From Chersky-840 sp035532735 (GTDB lineage Bacteria; Actinomycetota; Acidimicrobiia; Acidimicrobiales; UBA8190), in NCBI GenBank assembly GCA_035532735.1, contig DATKQM010000042.1:1-23086 (forward strand): a DNA stretch of 23,086 nucleotides, written 5' to 3'. Below are positions 1 to 6,682 of this stretch, one piece after another. The position numbers and the translations under genes were made by a program. Positions within the stretch are counted from its first letter, which is position 1. Every line of letters begins with the position of its first letter. The notes beneath the pieces were generated by a model, which made no database searches, had not been told where the DNA came from, and saw nothing but the letters and a program-made list of their open reading frames with translations.

Positions 1-292
1 CGAGCTGAACCCCTCGGACGGTTCCGGGTTTGCCCCGACGCTCGACGTCGCTGGCCCATTCGTCCAGTAGGGCCCCGAAGGTGGCCCGCGTTCCTCCGTG
101 GCGACCCTCAGCGACTTCCCCCTGAAGCTCCCGCAGAACGCACCGAGCTTCGGTGATCCCGCCCCGGACCGTCCGAGACACCTGGCGCGGCTGGTGGGTG
201 ACGGGGTCGGTGCCAACGAAGGCCCGAACCTCGTACACCTGGCCCTTGCCGGCGCCCTTACGCAATCGAATCGAACCCTGGCCGTACGCCAT
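1..292 (-). CDS. Tyrosine-type site-specific integrase, N-terminal part (runs off left edge)
   Basis: An open frame starts at ATG 292-290 on the minus strand and stays open to base 1, giving about 97 residues. The start reads MAYGQGSIRLRKGAGKGQVY, followed by a segment containing VRAFVGTDPVT and QVSRTVRGG. This looks like the arm-type DNA-binding domain of actinobacterial phage or plasmid integrases. It is followed by the start of a SAM-like core-binding domain (ATFGALLDEWASDVERRG, then TVRG). The catalytic domain with its R/H/Y residues would lie outside the window, so it is unknown whether the gene is intact. It is transcribed away from glnA, which ends 72 bases upstream on the same strand. 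That the frame is coding is well supported; the exact integrase subfamily is inference. Confidence 0.8.
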   Translation of the reverse strand, partial: MAYGQGSIRLRKGAGKGQVYEVRAFVGTDPVTHQPRQVSRTVRGGITEARCVLRELQGEVAEGRHGGTRATFGALLDEWASDVERRGKPGTVRGVQL

Positions 293-326
293 AGCTCTAC
301 TGTACTGCGGCGGAGTAAGAATAGGG

Positions 327-349
327 ATACTCTAGGGATGATGGAGTAT
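327..349. promoter_or_regulatory. Inverted repeat and paired direct repeat upstream of the integrase gene
   Basis: Between the glnA stop and the integrase start lies the inverted repeat ATACTC (327-332) / GAGTAT (344-349) with an 11-base spacer. The hexamer AGGGAT is also repeated directly at 323-328 and 334-339. The stretch is more AT-rich than its surroundings. An operator or promoter for the integrase gene is plausible, but this is inference from symmetry alone. Confidence 0.3.
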
Positions 350-364
350 ACGTCCTGGTCAAAC

Positions 365-1786
365 CTAGATATCGTAGTAGAGCATGAACTCCCAAGGGTG
401 CGGGCGGAGACGGATGGCGTCCACCTCGTTCAAGCGCTTGTAGTCGATCCAGGTCTCGAGCAAGTCGTCGGTGAAGACACCGCCGGCCTTCAAGAAGTCG
501 TGATCGGCTTCGAGGGCGGCGAGGGCCTCGTCCAACGAGCCGGGCACCTGGGGCACTTTGGACAGCTCCTCGGGCGGGAGGTCGTAGAGGTCCTTGTCCA
601 CCGGGTCCGGCGGCTCGATGCGGTTCTGCACGCCGTCGAGCCCAGCCATGAGCATGGCCGAAAACGCGAGATACGGGTTGCACGACGGGTCGGGGCAACG
701 GAACTCCACGCGCTTGGCTTTCGGGCTCTGCGAATAGAGCGGGATCCGGCACGCTGCTGAGCGGTTCCGCTGCGAGTAGACGAGGTTCACCGGCGCCTCG
801 TACCCGGGGACGAGGCGCTTGTACGAGTTGGTCGTCGGTGCCGCGAAGGCCAGCACCGCCCGGGCGTGCTTGAGCAGACCGCCGATGTACCAGCGGCCCA
901 TGTCCGACAGTCCGCCATATCCCTCGCCGTAGAAGAGAGGAGCGCCGTCCTTCCACAGCGACTGGTGGCAGTGCATACCCGAACCGTTGTCCTGGAACAG
1001 CGGCTTGGGCATGAAGGTGGCAGTGAACCCTGCGGCGCGCGCCACGTTCTTCACGACGTACTTGTAGAGCATGAGCTTGTCGGCCATGGAGAGGAGCGTG
1101 TCGAACTTCATGTCGATCTCGGCCTGGCCGGCGGTGGCGACTTCGTGGTGCTGGACCTCGATCTCGATGCCGAGGCGCTCCATGGTGAGGATCATCTCGG
1201 ACCGCAGGTCCTGGAAGTGATCAGCAGGCGGGACCGGGAAGTAGCCCTCTTTGGGACGGATCTTGTACCCGAGGTTCGGTCCTTCGTCTGTGCCGGTGTT
1301 CCAGTGCCCTTCGACCGAGTCCACCTGGTAGAAGGCGTGGCGTTGGTCTTGTGAGTACCGCACCTCGTCGAAGATGAAGAACTCGGCCTCGGGCCCGAAG
1401 TAACAGGTGTCGGCCAAACCCGTCGTGCCGAGGTACGCCTCGGCCTTGGAGGCGACATAGCGAGGGTCACGCGAGTACGGCTCGAGGGTCACCGGGTCGC
1501 GGACGAAGCAGTTGATGTTGAGGGTCCGATGCTCCCGGAACGGGTCGACGACAGCGGTGTTGGGGTCGGGCAGGAGCAGCATGTCCGACTCCTGGATCTC
1601 CTGGAAGCCCCGGATCGAGGATCCGTCGAACCCGAAGCCCTCTTCGAAGACGTCCTCGGTCAGCTGGTGGGTGGGGACCGAAAAATGCTGCATGAGGCCG
1701 GGAAGGTCGACGAACCGGACGTCCACGATCTCGATGCCCTCGTCCTGAGCCAAGCGGAGCACTTCCGCCGGGGTCCGCTTCTGCAC
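365..1786 (-). CDS. glnA: Glutamine synthetase type I, adenylylation-type
   Basis: This gene makes glutamine from glutamate, ammonia and ATP in the cytoplasm and is the main route of ammonium assimilation. The 473-residue length is normal for GSI. Family motifs are visible in order: FDGSSIRGF near residue 55, the ATP/metal segment GSGMHCHQS near 270, NRSAACRIP near 343, and the C-terminal DLYDLPPEE with Tyr at about 401. That Tyr is the residue adenylylated by GlnE in GSI-beta enzymes, so covalent regulation is expected; no glnE gene lies in this window. The start is GTG 1786-1784 with a strong AAGGAGG a few bases upstream. A small hairpin (CCCGGC 1811-1816 / GCCGGG 1823-1828) lies in its leader. 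It is divergent from a second GS gene across about 260 bases that carry a candidate GlnR box. Confidence 0.96.
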   Translation of the reverse strand: MQKRTPAEVLRLAQDEGIEIVDVRFVDLPGLMQHFSVPTHQLTEDVFEEGFGFDGSSIRGFQEIQESDMLLLPDPNTAVVDPFREHRTLNINCFVRDPVTLEPYSRDPRYVASKAEAYLGTTGLADTCYFGPEAEFFIFDEVRYSQDQRHAFYQVDSVEGHWNTGTDEGPNLGYKIRPKEGYFPVPPADHFQDLRSEMILTMERLGIEIEVQHHEVATAGQAEIDMKFDTLLSMADKLMLYKYVVKNVARAAGFTATFMPKPLFQDNGSGMHCHQSLWKDGAPLFYGEGYGGLSDMGRWYIGGLLKHARAVLAFAAPTTNSYKRLVPGYEAPVNLVYSQRNRSAACRIPLYSQSPKAKRVEFRCPDPSCNPYLAFSAMLMAGLDGVQNRIEPPDPVDKDLYDLPPEELSKVPQVPGSLDEALAALEADHDFLKAGGVFTDDLLETWIDYKRLNEVDAIRLRPHPWEFMLYYDI

Positions 1787-1938
1787 GGTTCCTCCTTGGT
1801 CAGTTCTCTGCCCGGCTCCACCGCCGGGAGGCCTTCACGGCGGCACCATGGTGGTAGCTGGCTCGCCGACTCACAAGTCAGCGTCCCCGTGCCAGCCCGA
1901 CGGGCGTCAGGGGCCGCCCATAAGTCTCCCAGGGTGGG

Positions 1939-1966
1939 ATTTCGCGGTCGTTTCCCATCTGTAAAC
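1939..1966 (-). promoter_or_regulatory. Candidate GlnR box in the divergent glnA promoter region
   Basis: Read on the minus strand, this site is TTTAC (1965-1961), 6 bases, GAAAC (1954-1950), 6 bases, GAAAT (1943-1939). The actinobacterial GlnR consensus is gTnAC-n6-GaAAC repeats. The first half matches four of five positions, the second five of five, and both 6-base spacers are exact. The site lies about 80 bases upstream of the second GS start and about 150 upstream of glnA. A GlnR-like gene lies downstream in the same cluster. Function is inferred from motif and context. Confidence 0.45.
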
Positions 1967-2045
1967 GGCGTATGAACTCGTTCCCCTACCCCTCCCGAGC
2001 CTGCGACACTTGGAGAGCGCGGTCGAGCGACACCCCGGAGGCCAC

Positions 2046-3380
2046 ATGCGGAGCCAGCAGGAATACGTGCTCAGAACTGTCGAGGAGCGCGCTGTGCGAT
2101 TCGTGCAGTTGTGGTTCACCGATGTCCTCGGGACGGCCAAGACCTTCGCCATCACCCCCGCCGAGCTCGAGAACGCCCTCGAGGAGGGCATGACCTTCGA
2201 CGGCTCGGCCATCGACGGCTTCTCCCGGGTCCAAGAGAGCGACGTCCTGGCCCGTCCCGACGCCAAGACGTTCCAGATCCTGCCCTGGCACCCCGACGAG
2301 GCGCCGGTGGCACGGGTGTTCTGCGACATCTTCAACCTCGACGGCACCCCCTTCGAAGGTTGTCCCCGCCACGTACTGCGCCGGAACCTCGACCGGGCCC
2401 GCGAGCAAGGGTTCACATTCTTCGCCTCACCGGAGATCGAGTACTTCTACTTCGCCAACCCCGATCCATCGAAGCCGCCGGTGACCCTCGACACAGGGTC
2501 GTACTTCGAGCTCACCGCCACCGACGTCGCTAGCGACATGCGCAAGCAGAGCGTGCTCACCCTGGAGGAGATGGGCATCCCCGTCGAGCACGCCCAGCAC
2601 GAGGACGCGCCGAGCCAGCACGAGATCGACCTCCGCTACACCGACGCCCTCACCATGGCCGACACCGTCATGACCGTTCGGCTCGTGGTGAAAGAGACTG
2701 CGCAGCGCCAAGGTGTCCATGCCAGTTTCATGCCCAAGCCACTCACCGGCGTCCAGGGATCGGGCATGCACACCCATCTTTCGCTGTTCGAAGGCGACAC
2801 CAACGCCTTCTACGACGCCGATGACCCTTTCGGCCTGTCCGAGGTGGCCAAGCGATTCACCGCCGGGCTCCTCCGCCACGCGCATGAGATCACGGCGGTG
2901 ACCAACCAGTGGGTCAACTCCTACAAGCGTCTGGTGGTGGGCTACGAGGCGCCTATCCACGTGAGCTGGGCCCGTAACAACCGCTCCGCTCTGATCCGGG
3001 TTCCGGTGATCAAGCGCAACAAGCACGAGTCGACCCGTATCGAATACCGCGCCCCCGACACGGCCTGTAACCCGTATCTGGCCTTCGCCGTCATCCTGGC
3101 GGCGGGGCTCAAGGGCGTGGAGGAGGGCTACGAGCTCCCCCGCGAGGCGGCCACCAACCTCTTTGCCATGACGCCCGAGGAGCTCGCCGCCGACGGCATC
3201 CAGCCGTTGCCCGGAAGCCTCAACGAGGCCGTCGCCGAGATGGAGCATTCGGAGCTCGTCGCCGAAGCCCTCGGCGAGCACGTCTTCGAGTGGTTCATCC
3301 GGAACAAGCGCGCCGAGTGGGGCGCCTACAAGACCCACATCAGTCAGTTCGAGCTCGACCGCTACTTCCCGCTCCTCTAG
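2046..3380 (+). CDS. glnA: Second glutamine synthetase, type I, without the adenylylation Tyr
   Basis: This is a 444-residue GSI-family enzyme divergent from the first glnA. It has FDGSAIDGF, MPKPLTGVQGSGMHTHLS, NNRSALIRV and RIEYRAPDTACNPYLAF, which cover the glutamate, ammonia and ATP sites. At the position of the adenylylation Tyr it reads NLFAMTPEE, with Phe, so GlnE control is not expected. Length and this feature resemble the shorter GSI-alpha / GlnA2-type enzymes. The start is ATG 2046, preceded by GGAGG (2037-2041); an upstream in-frame start at 2010 would give 12 extra residues without similarity to the family and is less likely. The GlnR-like gene begins 49 bases after its stop, which suggests one transcript. 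True glutamine synthetase activity is likely; a role with another amine substrate cannot be excluded. Confidence 0.93.
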   Translation: MRSQQEYVLRTVEERAVRFVQLWFTDVLGTAKTFAITPAELENALEEGMTFDGSAIDGFSRVQESDVLARPDAKTFQILPWHPDEAPVARVFCDIFNLDGTPFEGCPRHVLRRNLDRAREQGFTFFASPEIEYFYFANPDPSKPPVTLDTGSYFELTATDVASDMRKQSVLTLEEMGIPVEHAQHEDAPSQHEIDLRYTDALTMADTVMTVRLVVKETAQRQGVHASFMPKPLTGVQGSGMHTHLSLFEGDTNAFYDADDPFGLSEVAKRFTAGLLRHAHEITAVTNQWVNSYKRLVVGYEAPIHVSWARNNRSALIRVPVIKRNKHESTRIEYRAPDTACNPYLAFAVILAAGLKGVEEGYELPREAATNLFAMTPEELAADGIQPLPGSLNEAVAEMEHSELVAEALGEHVFEWFIRNKRAEWGAYKTHISQFELDRYFPLL

Positions 3381-3429
3381 GCATCCGATTGCGATCGACG
3401 GTGCCGCCCACCACGAGACACGTCCGCTG

Positions 3430-4110
3430 ATGGAACCGCTGCTGTGTTATCCCGAACCGTTCCCCACCGAGCTCGCCCTCGTCATCGAACGGGCCGGCTA
3501 CCCGTGGAAAGCCGTCGCCCGTCCCGAGCATGCCGAGACCGATGAGCCCGACGACGGCTGGGCCGGGGCGGTGGTGTGCGCCGAGCCCGACGCCACGGGT
3601 GCGTTCGCGCTGTGCCGGCTGGTGCGGGCCCGCGACGTCCCCCTGAGACCACTCCTGCTGGTGGTGGGGCCCACCCAGCTGTCGGACCTCCATCTGCGCG
3701 AAGACCACTTCGACGATTTCTGCGTGCTCCCGGTGCGCGGCGAGGAGGTCGCGGCGCGACTTGCGCATCTCTTCTGGCGCACGGGTCGAGGGCTCCGTCC
3801 CGAGCTCATCGAGCACGGGCCCCTCGTCCTCAACCTCGAGACCTACCAGGCCGCCGTGGCGGGACGGGCTCTCGACCTCACCTACATGGAGTACGAGCTA
3901 TTGCGGTTCTTGGCGGCACGCCCCGGCAAGGTGTTCACACGCGAGACGTTGTTGAGCCGGGTGTGGGGGTACGAGTACTACGGCGGGGCTCGCACCGTGG
4001 ACGTCCACGTCCGTCGACTGCGGGCCAAGCTGGGCGAGGAGCACGCCCATCTCATCGAGACTGTCCGGTCGGTCGGCTACCGCTTCGGCCACGGCACCTG
4101 GGCGCCGTGA
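3430..4110 (+). CDS. glnR: GlnR-like OmpR/PhoB-type winged-helix regulator, probably nitrogen control
   Basis: This 226-residue protein has a degenerate receiver-like N-terminus (about 1-115) and a clear OmpR-type winged-helix domain (about 128-222). The C-terminal part includes LDLTYMEYELLRFLAARPGK, VFTRETLLSRVWGYEYYGG and RTVDVHVRRLRAKLG, very close to actinobacterial GlnR as I remember it. Where a receiver should have the phosphoryl-accepting Asp after strand 3 the sequence is AVVCAEPD, with no Asp in the usual place. This fits orphan, phosphorylation-independent GlnR proteins. No sensor kinase is adjacent. The gene follows a glutamine synthetase gene by 49 bases and a candidate GlnR box lies upstream of that gene, so autoregulation of the cluster is plausible. 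The alternative is another orphan OmpR regulator such as an MtrA- or RegX-type protein. Confidence 0.78.
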   Translation: MEPLLCYPEPFPTELALVIERAGYPWKAVARPEHAETDEPDDGWAGAVVCAEPDATGAFALCRLVRARDVPLRPLLLVVGPTQLSDLHLREDHFDDFCVLPVRGEEVAARLAHLFWRTGRGLRPELIEHGPLVLNLETYQAAVAGRALDLTYMEYELLRFLAARPGKVFTRETLLSRVWGYEYYGGARTVDVHVRRLRAKLGEEHAHLIETVRSVGYRFGHGTWAP

Positions 4111-4120
4111 GCATCGCCTC

Positions 4121-4145
4121 GAGCGCGAAATCCGCTCAGCTGAGC
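4121..4145. terminator. Possible bidirectional hairpin between convergent genes
   Basis: Between the GlnR-like gene (plus) and the ridA-like gene (minus) are GAGCG (4121-4125) pairing with CGCTC (4133-4137) and a perfect 12-base palindrome GCTCAGCTGAGC (4134-4145) that overlaps the ridA stop codon. The two structures are mutually exclusive and there is no T-tract, so termination is only a suggestion from position. Confidence 0.25.
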
Positions 4146-4510
4146 TTCTCGTTCCCGCCGTAGGCCCACGCCTCGATCTCGACCAACGCCCCCATGGGCA
4201 GGCGCGACACGGCGACGACCGAGCGGGCCGGTCGGTACTCGCCGAGCACCTCCGCGTAGATGGCGTTGAACGCGCCGTAGTCAGCCATGTCGGTGAGAAA
4301 GACCGTGGTCTTCACGACGTGACCCCAGCCCACCTCGCGCCCCCACAGCAGCGCCGACAGATTGGCAAGCGCCTTGCGCGCTTGGGCTTCGAACCCGCCG
4401 GCCACGAGCACGGGGCCGTCGGCACTTTGCTCGATACCGATCTGTCCTGAGCACACGAGCCAGGGGCCGGCCCGCACCGCCGGCGAATAGGGCCCGACCG
4501 GAGTACTCAC
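4136..4510 (-). CDS. RidA/YjgF/UK114 family protein (probable enamine/imine deaminase)
   Basis: This 124-residue protein has the full length and order of the Rid family: GPYSPAVRAGPWLVCSGQIG at the start, a central helix-strand region, and a C-terminal RPARSVVAVSRLPMGALVEI. Arg 103 in VSRLP matches the Arg that binds the substrate carboxylate in RidA-type members. This supports hydrolysis of reactive enamine/imine intermediates rather than a divergent Rid branch. The start is GTG 4510-4508, overlapping the stop of the upstream 2Fe-2S/Mo-hydroxylase gene in the 4-base sequence GTGA, with GGAGG just upstream. Translational coupling is therefore likely. The context suggests it handles a reactive product of the neighbouring oxidoreductase, but that link is inference. 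Confidence 0.9.
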   Translation of the reverse strand: MSTPVGPYSPAVRAGPWLVCSGQIGIEQSADGPVLVAGGFEAQARKALANLSALLWGREVGWGHVVKTTVFLTDMADYGAFNAIYAEVLGEYRPARSVVAVSRLPMGALVEIEAWAYGGNEKLS

Positions 4511-6174
4511 CTGCTACCTCCCAGCTCCACGGGCCACGAAGACACGAGCCCGGCCGCCAGCCACGCCGCGGCAGCGACAGCAGCAAAGACGGTATCTCCC
4601 GCCCGCACCGGCGGTCCGTGATCGTCTTCCACCACGATCTCCACCGCCGGCATGGCGCGAGCGGGGATGATCCCGAAGGACCGGATGGTGAGGTCGAGGA
4701 CCGTACCGTTGTCGTCCACGGCCACGCCCTCGCTGCGAACCCAACCCAAACCCTGGTGCACCGCACCGAGCGCGTAGGACCGCAGCACGATCTCGTCGAG
4801 AACCTCGCCCGCCGCCACCGACACCACCACGGCCCCCGTGGCGCCGACGGTGGCCGTGGCCCTTGCACCGGCCGGCGAACGCACCGTCACGGGATGGTCC
4901 GGTCCGACCTCACCGGCCCGGACCGATTCGAGCGCGGTCATGAGCACGGATGCTTCGGCCCACCCCGCGCCTCGGAGTTCGCTCGAGACAGGTGGCCCCG
5001 CCACAGCAATCTCCTCAATGGTGAGACCGGGTGCCACCGACGAGACGGCTGCTGCCCACCGGTCGAGGGCGGGGGAGCCCGGGGTGCGCGCCACGCGCAG
5101 CACTCCCGACCCGTCCACCCGGACACCGGCCGCAATGGGAGGACGCTTCGGCCCGTACCGCACCACGTCTTCTCGCGAGAACACGACCCGCACCGTCCGG
5201 CCGGTCTCATCGGCCAAGCGGCGGGCGACATCCGCGACCGGGGAGGACGCCTTGCCGCCGAAGGCTCCACCGTTGGCCAGCGGCGTGAACGGTTCGCCCC
5301 CGGGCTCACACCACGACGCGTCGGGCTCGAGATAACCCGGCTCGACGAACGTCGTCCGCAAAGTGAGATCCCAGGGACCGGGAGCGGTCTCGAGGGGATG
5401 GCCTATGGCCACGGTGGAGTTCCGACCCGGGACGCGCTCGGCGTGCGCCCGGGCTTCACCGAGCGTCGCGCCGACGACGAAGCCACCCCGGCCGTCGGGC
5501 ACCGCCACCAGCGCGTCGGCGGGGGCGGTGTCCTCGGCGAATCCCCCGCCTCCACACGCGACGTCGGCGCCGACTCTCTGCGCAGTGCCACCTTCGAGAG
5601 CGGCCCGACGCGCCGCGCCGTCGACGTCGCGTGGCGCCGTGGCTGCACTGCCACGGCGGAGCGGTTCCGACTCCGCGGACCGGTAGACCTGGCTCGTGGC
5701 GTCAACGATCGTCCGCCATCCTGTGCAACGACACAGATGCGCGGTCAGGGCATGCTCGACGGCGTCGTCATCGGGGACACCACGGCGAGCTTCGAGAGCG
5801 GCCAGACGCATGATGATCCCCGGGGTACAGAAGCCGCACTGGCTTGCGCCCGACGAGGTGAAGGCTTCTGCCCACCTCTCGCGCACCACCGGGTCGAGAC
5901 CGTCGAGGGTCGTCACCTCGCGCCCGGCCACGCGCCGGGCCGGTGTGACACACGACACACGCGGGGCGCCGTCGACCCACACCGTGCAACACCCACACTG
6001 GCCCTGGGGGCTACACCCGTCCTTGGGCGACCGTCGGCCCAACCGTTGTCGCAGGACCTCGAGCAGCGACGTGCCGTCGTCGGGAACCTCGACGTCGATG
6101 CCGTCGACACGAAGTGACAGCGTGGGCGCCGACTCCGGCGCGCCGGGTTGGGTCAGCTGAAGGAGGAGCCGCAC
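4507..6174 (-). CDS. Fusion of 2Fe-2S subunit and shortened molybdenum-hydroxylase (xanthine dehydrogenase-like) domain
   Basis: This is a 555-residue protein. Residues 20-165 are a complete small subunit of the CoxS/XDH type. The plant-type cluster ligands are C54, C60, C63 and C75, with an extra C62. The second cluster has C113, C116, C148 and C150 (QCGFCTPG and HLCRCTGW). Residues 200-550 resemble parts of the large Mo-binding subunit: a hammerhead-like stretch, GGAFGGK near 305, VRVVFSREDV, and a C-terminal GAVHQGLGWVRSEG segment. Large subunits of this family are usually near 750 residues alone, so this one is much shortened. The final GxGE motif that supplies the catalytic Glu is absent; the matching place reads RAGDTVFAAV. 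Mo-cofactor catalysis is therefore doubtful. The start is uncertain: GTG 6174 overlaps the upstream Fe-S carrier gene by 22 bases and has no clear ribosome site. It is operonic with that carrier and ridA. Confidence 0.85.
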   Translation of the reverse strand: MRLLLQLTQPGAPESAPTLSLRVDGIDVEVPDDGTSLLEVLRQRLGRRSPKDGCSPQGQCGCCTVWVDGAPRVSCVTPARRVAGREVTTLDGLDPVVRERWAEAFTSSGASQCGFCTPGIIMRLAALEARRGVPDDDAVEHALTAHLCRCTGWRTIVDATSQVYRSAESEPLRRGSAATAPRDVDGAARRAALEGGTAQRVGADVACGGGGFAEDTAPADALVAVPDGRGGFVVGATLGEARAHAERVPGRNSTVAIGHPLETAPGPWDLTLRTTFVEPGYLEPDASWCEPGGEPFTPLANGGAFGGKASSPVADVARRLADETGRTVRVVFSREDVVRYGPKRPPIAAGVRVDGSGVLRVARTPGSPALDRWAAAVSSVAPGLTIEEIAVAGPPVSSELRGAGWAEASVLMTALESVRAGEVGPDHPVTVRSPAGARATATVGATGAVVVSVAAGEVLDEIVLRSYALGAVHQGLGWVRSEGVAVDDNGTVLDLTIRSFGIIPARAMPAVEIVVEDDHGPPVRAGDTVFAAVAAAAWLAAGLVSSWPVELGGSR

Positions 6175-6515
6175 CCGCAGGTGCGGGTGGCGTTGGGGTT
6201 CGAGATGTTGAATCCCGCCCCCTGGAGGCCGTCGTTGTACTCGAGGGTGGCGCCCTTGAGCAGATCGGCACTGGCAGAGTCCACGACCACCTTGACGGTG
6301 CCCTGGGTGGTGACCACGTCGTCGTCAGAGGACTCGGAGTCGAAGAACATCTCGTAGCTGTAGCCCGAGCATCCTCCCGGACGCACCGCCACCCGCAGGG
6401 CGAGGGCGTCATTGCCCTCCTGGGCGAGCAGATCGGTGACCTTGGTGATGGCGCTGTCTGTCAGCGTGATCACGCTCGGCTTCCTGGTGATGCTGACCGA
6501 GCTCATCGATGTCAC
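6153..6515 (-). CDS. erpA: A-type iron-sulfur cluster carrier (HesB/IscA/ErpA family)
   Basis: This 120-residue protein receives Fe-S clusters and passes them to apo-proteins. The three cluster-binding cysteines are visible: C49 in GGCSGYSY and C113/C115 in the C-terminal TCGCGSSF. The fold-specific ITLTDSAITKV and GAGFNISNPNA segments are present. I chose GTG 6515-6513 because AAGGAGG (6529-6523) lies 7 bases upstream. The ATG at 6506 is too far from that site, and an upstream ATG would place the ribosome site inside the gene. It is the first gene of an operon with a 2Fe-2S/Mo-hydroxylase fusion and a RidA protein. The immediate downstream 2Fe-2S protein is a natural client, though that is inference. 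The ErpA name is by family similarity; IscA- or SufA-type assignment is equally possible. Confidence 0.9.
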   Translation of the reverse strand: MTSMSSVSITRKPSVITLTDSAITKVTDLLAQEGNDALALRVAVRPGGCSGYSYEMFFDSESSDDDVVTTQGTVKVVVDSASADLLKGATLEYNDGLQGAGFNISNPNATRTCGCGSSFS

Positions 6516-6682
6516 CGTGCTGCCTCCTTCGGCCATGGCCACCTGGGACCGACCCACGGGACCAGAGGGCCCACGTGCTTGTGGGCCTACTTTATCGGAG
6601 GACAGGTCCCAAGCGATCCCGAGACCAGGTCAATGGGCCATTTCGGACCGTGGCGAACCAGGTGAACAGTAGGATTGGTGGA

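Noticed and set aside
98..760. Long plus-strand open frame over glnA
   Set aside because: It is antisense to glnA and the integrase start, with no recognisable domain; high-GC codon structure produces such frames.
2427..3338. 303-residue minus-strand open frame over the second GS gene
   Set aside because: It is antisense to a well-supported glutamine synthetase and shows no domain.
4618..6117. 499-residue plus-strand open frame opposite the Fe-S/Mo-hydroxylase gene
   Set aside because: The minus strand carries clear 2Fe-2S motifs. The plus frame is rich in R, H, G and has no motif.
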